DNA of 7,249 nt from an uncultured Clostridia bacterium (GTDB lineage Bacteria; Bacillota; Clostridia; Monoglobales; Monoglobaceae): positions 1 to 7,249 of the forward strand of contig CAMCUJ010000070.1 in assembly GCA_945878965.1 (NCBI GenBank). Direction: 5' to 3'. The notes below the pieces were generated by a model. It was not told where the DNA came from and did no database searches. It worked only from the letters and a program-made list of their open reading frames with translations. Below are positions 1 to 5,571 of this stretch, in pieces (positions within the stretch are counted from its first letter, which is position 1; each line of letters begins with the position of its first letter). The translations under genes were made by a program, and so were the position numbers.

Positions 1-66
1 AAAGGTACTCCCACCGAAAAAATCAAGTGGAACCCGCCGCCTAAGATACGGGGGATATCTTGATTT
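1..66 (+). ncRNA. Possible 3' end of a structured small RNA (6S-like candidate), cut by the window edge
   Basis: This stretch is clearly richer in G and C than the coding DNA around it. It can fold: AAATCAAG (about 22-29) is exactly complementary to CTTGATTT (about 59-66), enclosing CCCG/CGGG-type complementarity; alternatively CCAC near 12 can pair with GTGG near 27-30. The plus frame that begins at base 1 stops at 61-63, and the remaining open frame is rich in rare arginine and proline codons, so a structured RNA explains the sequence better than a protein end. A GC-rich 3' half of a closing stem of this kind reminds me of 6S RNA, but this is a weak impression and the 5' half lies outside the window. 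No T-run terminator follows. The strand is assumed from the direction of rnmV. An untranslated leader is the main alternative. Confidence 0.22.
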
Positions 67-80
67 AGTTATTAAACAGC

Positions 81-125
81 GTCGGCAGAGCCGACCGACA
101 CAGTATCATTTGACGGTGACAGCCG
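81..125 (+). promoter_or_regulatory. Two GC-rich stem-loops in the rnmV leader
   Basis: GTCGGC (81-86) and GCCGAC (90-95) form a perfect six-pair stem with an AGA loop. A second, smaller hairpin follows, CGGT (114-117) with GCCG (122-125) around a GACA loop, counting one G-U pair. Neither is followed by a T-run, so they are not intrinsic terminators. They end about 15 bases before the rnmV ribosome binding site and would lie in its leader if transcription comes from further left. They could be RNA stability or processing elements; the pairing is visible, the role is inference. Confidence 0.3.
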
Positions 126-153
126 AGCAAGATAAAAAAAGAGGTATAAACTA

Positions 154-807
154 ATGTTACATATAAAAGAGGCAATAATTGTTGAAGGAAGATATGACAA
201 GGAACGTGTAAAGACAATTACCGACGCTCCGATAATCTGTACAGAGGGTTTTAATATTTTCAGAAATCCCAAAATTATAAATTACATACGAGCTCTTTCA
301 AAGGATATCGGAATTATAATTCTTACGGATTCCGACCGTGCCGGATTTAAGATAAGAAATTACATAAAGCAGTGCATCGGGAATGACGGAACCGTTAAAC
401 ACGCCTATATTCCACACATTGAGGGCAAGGAAAAACGCAAGGATGCTCCCGGCAAGGAAGGGATTTTAGGTGTTGAGGGAATGAGTGAGGAATTATTATA
501 TGATATATTAAAAAAGGTCACTGACGTTAAAAAAAGCGATGAAAACTCTGATTCTGAGAATATTGATGAAACAAAATCCGGTATTTCGGAAAATACGCAC
601 AAAATGATTACCAAACAGGATTTTTATTTTGACGGACTGACAGGCGGAAACGACAGCTTTGAAAAGCGAAAAATGCTTGCAAAATATTTTAATCTTCCGC
701 CGAGAATAAGTGCAAATTCCATGCTGGAATTACTAAATAAGGTTTACGGCTATAAAAAATATAAAGCGGCGATTGAAAAAATTAATAAGGAATTTCATCG
801 TACATAA
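154..807 (+). CDS. rnmV: Ribonuclease M5 (5S rRNA maturation nuclease)
   Basis: RNase M5 is the cytoplasmic Toprim-domain endonuclease that trims precursor 5S rRNA in low-GC Gram-positive bacteria, acting on the 5S precursor bound by ribosomal protein L18. The 217-residue product has the Toprim core at its N-terminus: VEGRYDK with the catalytic glutamate at residue 11, then LTDSDRAGFKIR with the metal-binding DxD at residues 59 and 61. The family signature around GKEGILGVEGM (100-110) follows. After a low-complexity, mostly acidic segment (about 125-150), the C-terminal RNase M5 domain runs from ITKQDFYFDGLTGG (152-165) to the end. The family is usually nearer 180-190 residues and the extra length lies in that linker. 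The ATG has an AGAGG ribosome binding site nine bases upstream, and the N-terminus matches the family start. No clear sigma-A promoter is visible before it. ksgA, often the downstream partner, is absent; the next gene is convergent. Confidence 0.93.
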   Translation: MLHIKEAIIVEGRYDKERVKTITDAPIICTEGFNIFRNPKIINYIRALSKDIGIIILTDSDRAGFKIRNYIKQCIGNDGTVKHAYIPHIEGKEKRKDAPGKEGILGVEGMSEELLYDILKKVTDVKKSDENSDSENIDETKSGISENTHKMITKQDFYFDGLTGGNDSFEKRKMLAKYFNLPPRISANSMLELLNKVYGYKKYKAAIEKINKEFHRT

Positions 808-821
808 AATTTATTAATATA

Positions 822-850
822 TTAGGGCGACCGCAAAAGTGTCGCCCTAA
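822..850. repeat. GC-rich perfect palindrome, probable short interspersed repeat or bidirectional terminator
   Basis: TTAGGGCGAC (822-831) and GTCGCCCTAA (841-850) form a perfect ten-pair stem with a nine-base loop. It lies between the convergent ends of rnmV and ddh, so it could help end both transcripts, but neither side carries a proper T-run. It is immediately followed by a second palindrome with the same kind of flank, and both right arms run into the octamer CCCTAAAC (845-852 and 880-887). The look is that of a dispersed palindromic intergenic repeat, a type I recall from gut Clostridia. The palindrome is certain; the repeat status needs the rest of the genome. Confidence 0.6.
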
Positions 851-860
851 ACGTATATAA

Positions 861-881
861 GGACGGATATGAAATCCGCCC
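861..881. repeat. Second GC-rich palindrome next to the first
   Basis: GGACGGAT (861-868) pairs with ATCCGCCC (874-881) around a five-base loop. There is one A-C mismatch on the plus strand, which becomes a G-U pair on the minus strand, so the hairpin is more stable in the ddh transcript. On that strand it is followed by a T/A-rich stretch (TTATATACGTTT), so it may serve as a weak terminator of ddh. The CCCTAAAC octamer overlaps its right edge, as it does the preceding palindrome, which suggests that the two are related units. Confidence 0.5.
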
Positions 882-968
882 CTAAACATTAGTAAATATA
901 AGCTTTAGACATTGTGGTCAGTCGTGGACAGTGTCCCCGCCGTGCGAAAGCAACCGCTGTCGCCGCTA

Positions 969-1955
969 TTACAGTAAGTTTTTGCGTAGTTCTTCACCGC
1001 TCTGTCTGCAAAGATATGCAGGTGCAATATCAAATACAGTTTTACAGCCGCTGTTACCCTCTTTATTAAGACGATAAGCCGCTCTTGCATAAGCGATAAG
1101 AACCGATGATGTAAATTCCGGATTTGAATCAAGCTTTAAGCTATATTCAATAATATGATTGTTTTCACCGTTTTGACCTGTTTTTCCGCAGCGGATTACA
1201 AAACCACCGTGAGGAATACCGCTATGGTTCTTGTTAAGCTCCTCCTCGGTTATGAAGTTAACCGTTGTGTCATAGTCTGCAAAATAGTTCGGCATTGACT
1301 TAATTTCCTGTTCAATACGTGCCTTATCCGCACCTTCCTCTGCAACCACATAACATTCACGGGTGTGCTTCTCACGTGTTGAAAGCTCAGGATTTTCACC
1401 GCTTCTTACTGCCTTTAATGCGTTTTCTACAGGAACTGTGTATTGTTTTGCATTCTTTACACCCTCAACTCTGCGGATAGCATCTGAATGTCCCTGACTT
1501 ACACCCTTGCCCCAGAATGTATAGTCTTTTCCGTCCGGCAAAATGGCATTTGCATATAAACGGTTAAGCGAGAACATTCCCGGATCCCAGCCTACAGATA
1601 TTATTCCTATTTTTCCGCTTTCTTTTGCACTGTTATTTACATTTTCAAAATGCTCGGGAATTTTTGCATGAGTGTCAAAGCTGTCTATAACATTGAAATA
1701 CTTAACATACTCCGGTGTCTGCTTCGGAAGGTCTGTAGCACTTCCGCCGCATAAAATCATTACGTCAATCTCATCCTTCATTTTTACAGCTTCATCTACA
1801 GAATATACCTTAACACCATCTGTCATAATCTTAACAGTTGACGGGTCACGACGTGTAAATACTCCCGCAAGCTCCATATCGTCATTCTGTTTTATAGCAC
1901 ATTCTATGCCACGTCCTAAATTTCCGTAACCTAAAATTCCTATTCTGATTTTCAT
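969..1955 (-). CDS. ddh: meso-Diaminopimelate D-dehydrogenase
   Basis: This NADPH-dependent enzyme (EC 1.4.1.16) reductively aminates L-2-amino-6-oxopimelate (tetrahydrodipicolinate) with ammonia to meso-diaminopimelate in one step, bypassing the acylated intermediates of the longer routes. The product feeds lysine and the peptidoglycan stem peptide. The 328-residue protein has the N-terminal Rossmann motif GYGNLG (9-14) with FTRR (33-36) following, an LCGGSATDLP segment (68-77), the substrate-site SVGWDPGMFSLNR (120-131), FWGKGVSQGHSDA (147-159) and GIPHGG (246-251). These align along the whole length with the Corynebacterium glutamicum enzyme of about 320 residues as I remember it, so the gene looks complete. 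The ATG has GAGGAGTG seven bases upstream. It has its own promoter and is separated from the glycosyltransferase gene by a hairpin, so it probably forms a single-gene unit. Its end converges on rnmV. Confidence 0.95.
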   Translation of the reverse strand: MKIRIGILGYGNLGRGIECAIKQNDDMELAGVFTRRDPSTVKIMTDGVKVYSVDEAVKMKDEIDVMILCGGSATDLPKQTPEYVKYFNVIDSFDTHAKIPEHFENVNNSAKESGKIGIISVGWDPGMFSLNRLYANAILPDGKDYTFWGKGVSQGHSDAIRRVEGVKNAKQYTVPVENALKAVRSGENPELSTREKHTRECYVVAEEGADKARIEQEIKSMPNYFADYDTTVNFITEEELNKNHSGIPHGGFVIRCGKTGQNGENNHIIEYSLKLDSNPEFTSSVLIAYARAAYRLNKEGNSGCKTVFDIAPAYLCRQSGEELRKNLL

Positions 1956-1962
1956 TTTGAAT

Positions 1963-1970
1963 CACTCCTC
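1963..1970 (-). promoter_or_regulatory. Ribosome binding site of ddh
   Basis: On the minus strand the sequence reads GAGGAGTG, seven bases before the ATG at 1955. It supports that start over any later one. Confidence 0.8.
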
Positions 1971-2024
1971 ATTTGTTTAATTCACACAATCAGTTCAATT
2001 AATTATGATTATTTTCCGAAATAT

Positions 2025-2053
2025 ATTTTAACAGATTTTTTTGTAAAAAACAA
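2025..2053 (-). promoter_or_regulatory. Sigma-A-type promoter of ddh
   Basis: On the minus strand a -35 box TTGTTT (2048-2053) is followed after exactly 17 bases by a -10 box TAAAAT (2025-2030). Transcription would start near 2018, giving a leader of about 60 bases. The spacer and upstream DNA are A/T-rich, which suits a housekeeping promoter. No attenuator or lysine riboswitch fits in so short a leader. Predicted from box match and spacing only. Confidence 0.6.
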
Positions 2054-2086
2054 TACCTAAACAAAAATTTTATCGCTAATATTAAA

Positions 2087-2149
2087 TGCGGAGTTCGGAA
2101 ACGTGAACTTACTGTAAACAGCTTAACTCTAAGTTTTCCAAACTCCGCA
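2087..2149 (-). terminator. Long imperfect hairpin after the glycosyltransferase gene, possible terminator
   Basis: TGCGGAGTT (2087-2095) is exactly complementary to AACTCCGCA (2141-2149). After one mismatch the stem continues with GGAAA (2097-2101) against TTTCC (2135-2139). Inside, AACTTA (2106-2111) can pair with TAAGTT (2130-2135). On the minus strand, which carries the glycosyltransferase gene ending at 2155, the stem is followed by TTTAATATTA, a weak U-rich tail. The arm lengths are unusual for a plain terminator, so a small inverted-repeat element is an alternative. Confidence 0.5.
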
Positions 2150-2154
2150 CATAT

Positions 2155-3096
2155 TTATCTTCTTGTTTCAATTATAAAGCGAGGACGTCTTTTTACCTCT
2201 CTGTAAATCTTTCCGATATACTCACCGATAACTCCGACAGATATAAGCTGAACACCGCCCAAAAACCATACCGATATCACAGCGGAATTAACAAGAGAAC
2301 TAAACTTCCATATATTTTCACAGATATCATAAACACCGATAATTGCTGAGATAACTGTTATTAAAATTCCGAGAGTCCATACAAGCTTTATAGGCTTTAC
2401 ACTAAATGATGTAATTCCGTCAAACGCAAACGAAAGCATCTTCTTAAGCGGATACTTAGACTCACCGGCAAAACGCTCACTTCTGTCATAATATACGCAA
2501 TCAGTCTTGTAACCAATAAGCGGAACTATTCCTCTTAAGAATAAATTAACTTCCTCAAATTTTTCAAGCTCCGAAAGAGCACGGCTTCCCATAAGTCTGT
2601 AATCCGCATGGTTGAATACTATATCAACACCCATTCCCTGCATAAGCTTATAAAATCCTACAGCTGTAGTTCTCTTAAAGAATGTATCCGTTTCACGCTT
2701 ATTTCTTACTCCGTACACAACCTCACAGCCTGCCTGATACTTACGTATCATATCCGGAATTACATTTATATCGTCCTGTAAATCCGCATCAATTGAAATT
2801 GCACAGTCGCACTCATCCTTAACCGTCATAAGTCCGGCAAGAAGTGCATTTTGATGTCCTGCATTCTTTGCAAGCTTTATTCCGCCAAAAAGCTTATCCT
2901 TATCGCAAAGCTCTGAAATTATACTCCATGTCTTGTCACGACTGCCGTCATCAACCATAATAACCTTACTGTCATCAGTTATCAAGCCATTTTTCTTCAT
3001 ATCATCAAACAGCGTTTTCATTCTTGATGAGGTTTCTGACAAAACCTCCTCTTCATTATAGCACGGTATAACTACATATGCCTTTACAGAATTCAT
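2155..3096 (-). CDS. GtrB/DPM1-type membrane glycosyltransferase, family 2
   Basis: The protein probably transfers a sugar from a nucleotide donor to polyprenyl (undecaprenyl) phosphate on the cytoplasmic face of the membrane, making a lipid-linked donor for wall polymer or glycan decoration. The 313 residues hold a GT-A domain: VVIPCYNEEE (8-17), VDDGSRDKTW (48-57), the metal-binding region SIDADLQDD (101-109) and RSERFAGESKYPL (205-217). Two C-terminal membrane helices follow (about 236-258 and 271-294), and then a basic tail KRRPRFI. This order is typical of GtrB, CsbB and YkcC relatives. The ATG has AGAGGAGAG close upstream. The sugar cannot be read from sequence, and no GtrA-like flippase is encoded in this window. 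A hairpin separates it from walJ upstream; I see no clear promoter of its own in the 120-base gap, so read-through from walJ is possible. Confidence 0.88.
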   Translation of the reverse strand: MNSVKAYVVIPCYNEEEVLSETSSRMKTLFDDMKKNGLITDDSKVIMVDDGSRDKTWSIISELCDKDKLFGGIKLAKNAGHQNALLAGLMTVKDECDCAISIDADLQDDINVIPDMIRKYQAGCEVVYGVRNKRETDTFFKRTTAVGFYKLMQGMGVDIVFNHADYRLMGSRALSELEKFEEVNLFLRGIVPLIGYKTDCVYYDRSERFAGESKYPLKKMLSFAFDGITSFSVKPIKLVWTLGILITVISAIIGVYDICENIWKFSSLVNSAVISVWFLGGVQLISVGVIGEYIGKIYREVKRRPRFIIETRR

Positions 3097-3143
3097 ATTT
3101 TTCTCTCCTCTATATAAAATGTGTATATACGCAAATTAAATAA

Positions 3144-3170
3144 CCCCGTCACGCAAAATATACTACGGGG
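3144..3170 (-). terminator. Terminator-like hairpin after walJ
   Basis: CCCCGT (3144-3149) and ACGGGG (3165-3170) form a six-pair GC-rich stem with a 15-base loop. On the minus strand it is followed by TTATTTAATTT and preceded by an A-rich run that can extend the stem. It lies about 45 bases past the walJ stop and probably ends the murA-walJ transcript, at least partly, before the glycosyltransferase gene. Confidence 0.6.
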
Positions 3171-3216
3171 AATATTTATTTAATTAAAGAATCATTTTCT
3201 CAACTATGTATTAACC

Positions 3217-4020
3217 CTACGCCGAATATACCGCTCCGGTTTCGGTTCGGCTTGCAACGCTTAATCTCATATCCGTATCAAGCACAATTCCGTCACCCTC
3301 AAGTATACTCTTGACTGTCTGAAATGCTACAGAAGGATGATTATTTTCACCGCTTAAATGTCCTAAAACAATCTGCTTTGTACCGCTCCTTACAAGCCTT
3401 GAGGCAAGCTCTCCCGCCATATCATTGCAAAGATGACCTATATCACTTTTAATTCTTCTCTTAAGCGAAATAGGATATCCGCCTATGTCAAGCATATTCA
3501 AATCATAGTTTGATTCAAGCAGTATAACCGAGCTTTCCTTTATCTCATCATATACGCTTTCCTGAATTTTACCCATATCGGTCGCAACAGCTACCTTTTC
3601 AGAGCCATATCTGAAGCTGTAGCCTACAGGCTCATTTGCATCGTGCGGAATTTCAAACGATTTAATCCCTATATCACCTATCTCAAATTCCTTGCCTGTC
3701 GGAAAAATCTTAATATTATCCTCTCTTAGCTTTCCAAGCTTTAAAGAGGGACTTGTTTCTATACCATACCATGTACCATTGTTCGCATATATCGGAATAT
3801 CCAGCTTTCTTGAAAGTATCCCTATTCCTCTGCAATGGTCAATATGCTCATGTGTTACCAAAACCGCATTAAGACTCTCCGGCTCTATTCCTATATCATC
3901 AAGCGCAGACATAACTGCTTTTCCGCTTATTCCGCAATCTATCAAAAGCTTTGTATTTTCAGTAAATACCAAAACCGCATTGCCTTGACTTCCGCTTCTC
4001 AGCGGACACAGCCTTATCAT
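3217..4020 (-). CDS. walJ: WalJ/YycJ, metallo-beta-lactamase-fold hydrolase
   Basis: The 267-residue cytoplasmic protein has the fold's metal ligands in order: THEHIDH (56-62, the HxHxDH motif), PHD (125-127), TDMG (147-150) and LGHLSGENNHP (219-229), with GHLCND (195-200) in a position typical of the YycJ branch. YycJ is the MBL-fold protein encoded in the walRK operon of many Firmicutes. Relatives have been described as DNA exonucleases and linked to mismatch repair and cell-wall coordination; the true role here is inferred from the family. It starts 30 bases after the murA stop, with GGAGTG (4028-4033) seven bases before the ATG, so it is almost certainly co-transcribed with murA. A terminator-like hairpin follows. 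In the Bacillus order walJ comes directly after yycI; here murA lies between them. Confidence 0.9.
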   Translation of the reverse strand: MIRLCPLRSGSQGNAVLVFTENTKLLIDCGISGKAVMSALDDIGIEPESLNAVLVTHEHIDHCRGIGILSRKLDIPIYANNGTWYGIETSPSLKLGKLREDNIKIFPTGKEFEIGDIGIKSFEIPHDANEPVGYSFRYGSEKVAVATDMGKIQESVYDEIKESSVILLESNYDLNMLDIGGYPISLKRRIKSDIGHLCNDMAGELASRLVRSGTKQIVLGHLSGENNHPSVAFQTVKSILEGDGIVLDTDMRLSVASRTETGAVYSA

Positions 4021-4050
4021 ATAAATTCACTCCATTTAAGTTCAAACATT

Positions 4051-5349
4051 TTAAACCGTTTCTGCTGTTTCTTCTCTTTCATCAAGCTTTTTGTCATTCT
4101 TTCGACGGGTAATCTGTGCACCAAGCATCTTAAGCTTTTCAACAAAATTCTCATAGCCTCGGTCTATATAATTAAGATTATAAATCTCTGTAACACCGTT
4201 CGCCATCAAACCTGCAATTACCATAGCCGCTCCGGCTCTTAAATCAGTCGCCTGAACAGGTGAGCCCGTAAGACGAGGTACTCCCTCAACTATAGCTGCT
4301 CGTCCCTCAACATTTATATTTGCACCCATTCTCTTAAGCTCAGCTATATACTTAAATCTGTTATCCCAAACATTCTCGGTAACAATACTTGTTCCCTCAG
4401 CAACCGTAAGAACTGTCAGCATCTGTGGCTGAAGGTCTGTCGGAAATCCCGGATACGGAAGAGTCTTTACATTTATAGCCTTAAACGGTCTTCTTGCTTT
4501 AACTCTTACGCTGTCGTCAAATTCTTCAATCTCTGCTCCCATCTCAATAAGCTTTGCAGAAATTGATTCAAGATGCTTCGGAATTACATTTTTAACAAGA
4601 ACATCACCTTGAGTTGCCGCTGCTGCAAGCATAAATGTTCCTGCCTCTATCTGGTCGGGAATTACAGAATATGTTCCGCCGTGAAGACTTTCCACACCCT
4701 TGATCTTTATGACATCAGTTCCTGCACCTTTTATATTTGCACCCATACAGTTAAGGAAATTCGCGACATCAACTATATGAGGCTCTCTTGCCGCATTCTC
4801 TATAACAGTAAGTCCGTCAGCAAGAGCTGCCGCAAGCATTACATTTATTGTTGCTCCTACGCTTACCGTATCCATATATACGGCAGCTCCCTTAAGAGCT
4901 TCCGCCTTTATATTTGCAAGTCCGTATTCTATATTTGTTTCAGCGCCAAGACATCTAAAGCCCTTAAGATGTAAATCTATAGGTCTTACTCCAAAGTCAC
5001 AGCCGCCCGGAAGTGCGACTCTCGCCTCTTTAAATCTGCCAAGAAGTGCTCCCATTAAATATGAGGACGCTCTTATCTTGCGAACAGTTTCATACGATGC
5101 TTCAACTTCACAAAGCTTTGTACAGTCCATACGCAAAACATTATCCTTTATAAACTCAGCTTCACCGCCAAGCTTTCGTATTATATCCATAAGTACTAGT
5201 ATATCACTTACAGCCGGTACATTCTCTATAATACAAACATCCTTTATCATTATAGCTGCAACTATTATTGCTACAGCCGAATTTTTAGCACCGCTTATAT
5301 CAACCTCACCGGATAACTCGGCTCCGCCGAGTATAACTATCTTCTCCAT
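4051..5349 (-). CDS. murA: UDP-N-acetylglucosamine 1-carboxyvinyltransferase (MurA)
   Basis: MurA transfers enolpyruvate from phosphoenolpyruvate to UDP-GlcNAc, the first committed step of peptidoglycan synthesis in the cytoplasm. The 432 residues are full length for the family and, as I recall the Escherichia coli protein, active-site residues fall at nearly matching positions: K22-N23 in SGAKNS, the loop cysteine C117 in [14 protein letters not shown] (114-127), D305 in GFPTDLQPQ and R331 in DNRF. The cysteine that fosfomycin alkylates is present; many resistant homologues have aspartate there. The C-terminus ends in a short charged tail (about 415-432). The ATG has GGAGG (5357-5361) seven bases upstream. 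A strong promoter lies in the preceding spacer, and walJ follows after 30 bases. Firmicutes often carry two MurA paralogues; I cannot tell which this is. Confidence 0.97.
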   Translation of the reverse strand: MEKIVILGGAELSGEVDISGAKNSAVAIIVAAIMIKDVCIIENVPAVSDILVLMDIIRKLGGEAEFIKDNVLRMDCTKLCEVEASYETVRKIRASSYLMGALLGRFKEARVALPGGCDFGVRPIDLHLKGFRCLGAETNIEYGLANIKAEALKGAAVYMDTVSVGATINVMLAAALADGLTVIENAAREPHIVDVANFLNCMGANIKGAGTDVIKIKGVESLHGGTYSVIPDQIEAGTFMLAAAATQGDVLVKNVIPKHLESISAKLIEMGAEIEEFDDSVRVKARRPFKAINVKTLPYPGFPTDLQPQMLTVLTVAEGTSIVTENVWDNRFKYIAELKRMGANINVEGRAAIVEGVPRLTGSPVQATDLRAGAAMVIAGLMANGVTEIYNLNYIDRGYENFVEKLKMLGAQITRRKNDKKLDEREETAETV

Positions 5350-5399
5350 TAGGCTCCCTCCAAATTTTTCAAAACACTTCCGCTCATTAATTCTATATA

Positions 5400-5412
5400 T
5401 AACTTTTAGTTA
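5400..5412. promoter_or_regulatory. 13-base inverted repeat in the murA leader
   Basis: TAACTTTTAGTTA is a perfect five-base inverted repeat around TTT. It lies about 40 bases downstream of the predicted murA transcription start and about 50 bases before the start codon, in a position where a repressor site or small leader hairpin could act. The region is very A/T-rich, so a chance match is quite possible. Confidence 0.25.
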
Positions 5413-5458
5413 AATCTCAATTATACATATATACGCTCTTTTTAAAACTCTAACTTAT

Positions 5459-5487
5459 ATTATATCAACTTCTTACCTCAATTGCAA
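5459..5487 (-). promoter_or_regulatory. Sigma-A-type promoter of murA-walJ
   Basis: On the minus strand a -35 box TTGCAA (5482-5487) is separated by exactly 17 bases from a perfect -10 box TATAAT (5459-5464). Transcription would start near 5452, leaving a leader of about 100 bases. This makes murA-walJ a transcription unit of its own rather than only the tail of a yycH-yycI operon. A second TATAAT further down the leader lacks a good -35 partner. Confidence 0.7.
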
Positions 5488-5541
5488 TACATTTTTCAAA
5501 AAACTTACCCAAACTTCTTAAATTTAATAATTTATTTTAAC

Positions 5542-5556
5542 AACACACGTCGTGTT
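5542..5556 (-). terminator. Weak terminator-like hairpin after yycI
   Basis: AACAC (5542-5546) pairs with GTGTT (5552-5556) around a five-base loop. It lies 15 bases past the yycI stop, and on the minus strand GTTAAAATAAATT follows. The stem is short and the T-run poor, so termination would be partial at best; some read-through into murA is likely. Confidence 0.3.
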
Positions 5557-5571
5557 ACACAACAAACTCAA

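Noticed and set aside
28..34. TGGAACC after a possible stem, like the conserved TGGNACC bulge of a T-box antiterminator.
   Set aside because: The surrounding core (usually GGG before and GCG after) does not match, no terminator with a T-run follows, and the downstream gene is not an aminoacyl-tRNA synthetase or amino-acid gene.
2..154. A plus-strand frame open from the left edge to a TAA overlapping the rnmV ATG (TAATG), which could be the 3' end of an upstream gene with coupled translation.
   Set aside because: The translation resembles no family I know, uses many arginine and proline codons unusual for this DNA, and overlaps strong hairpins. It is only about 50 codons, so openness by chance is plausible. 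Sequence further left would settle it.
905..1132. Minus-strand frame overlapping the end of ddh in another frame.
   Set aside because: It overlaps a clear enzyme gene whose C-terminus matches its family, so no frameshift needs to be invoked.
3097..3143. TATATA stretches upstream of the glycosyltransferase gene as a promoter.
   Set aside because: None has an acceptable -35 box at 16-18 bases, and one would place the transcript start inside the ribosome binding site.
3835..4242. Open plus-strand frame of about 135 codons crossing the walJ-murA junction.
   Set aside because: It lies opposite two well-supported genes, and its translation has no recognisable domain and a skewed composition typical of an antisense shadow.
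4573..4974. Open plus-strand frame inside murA, rich in cysteine and tyrosine.
   Set aside because: It is antisense to the conserved MurA core; the composition is an artefact of the murA codons.
5541..5561. TGTAAC followed by a TGTG-rich stretch on the minus strand after yycI, considered as a WalR box.
   Set aside because: The second half-site does not fit TGTWAH at the required spacing, and the sequence is better explained as a short hairpin.
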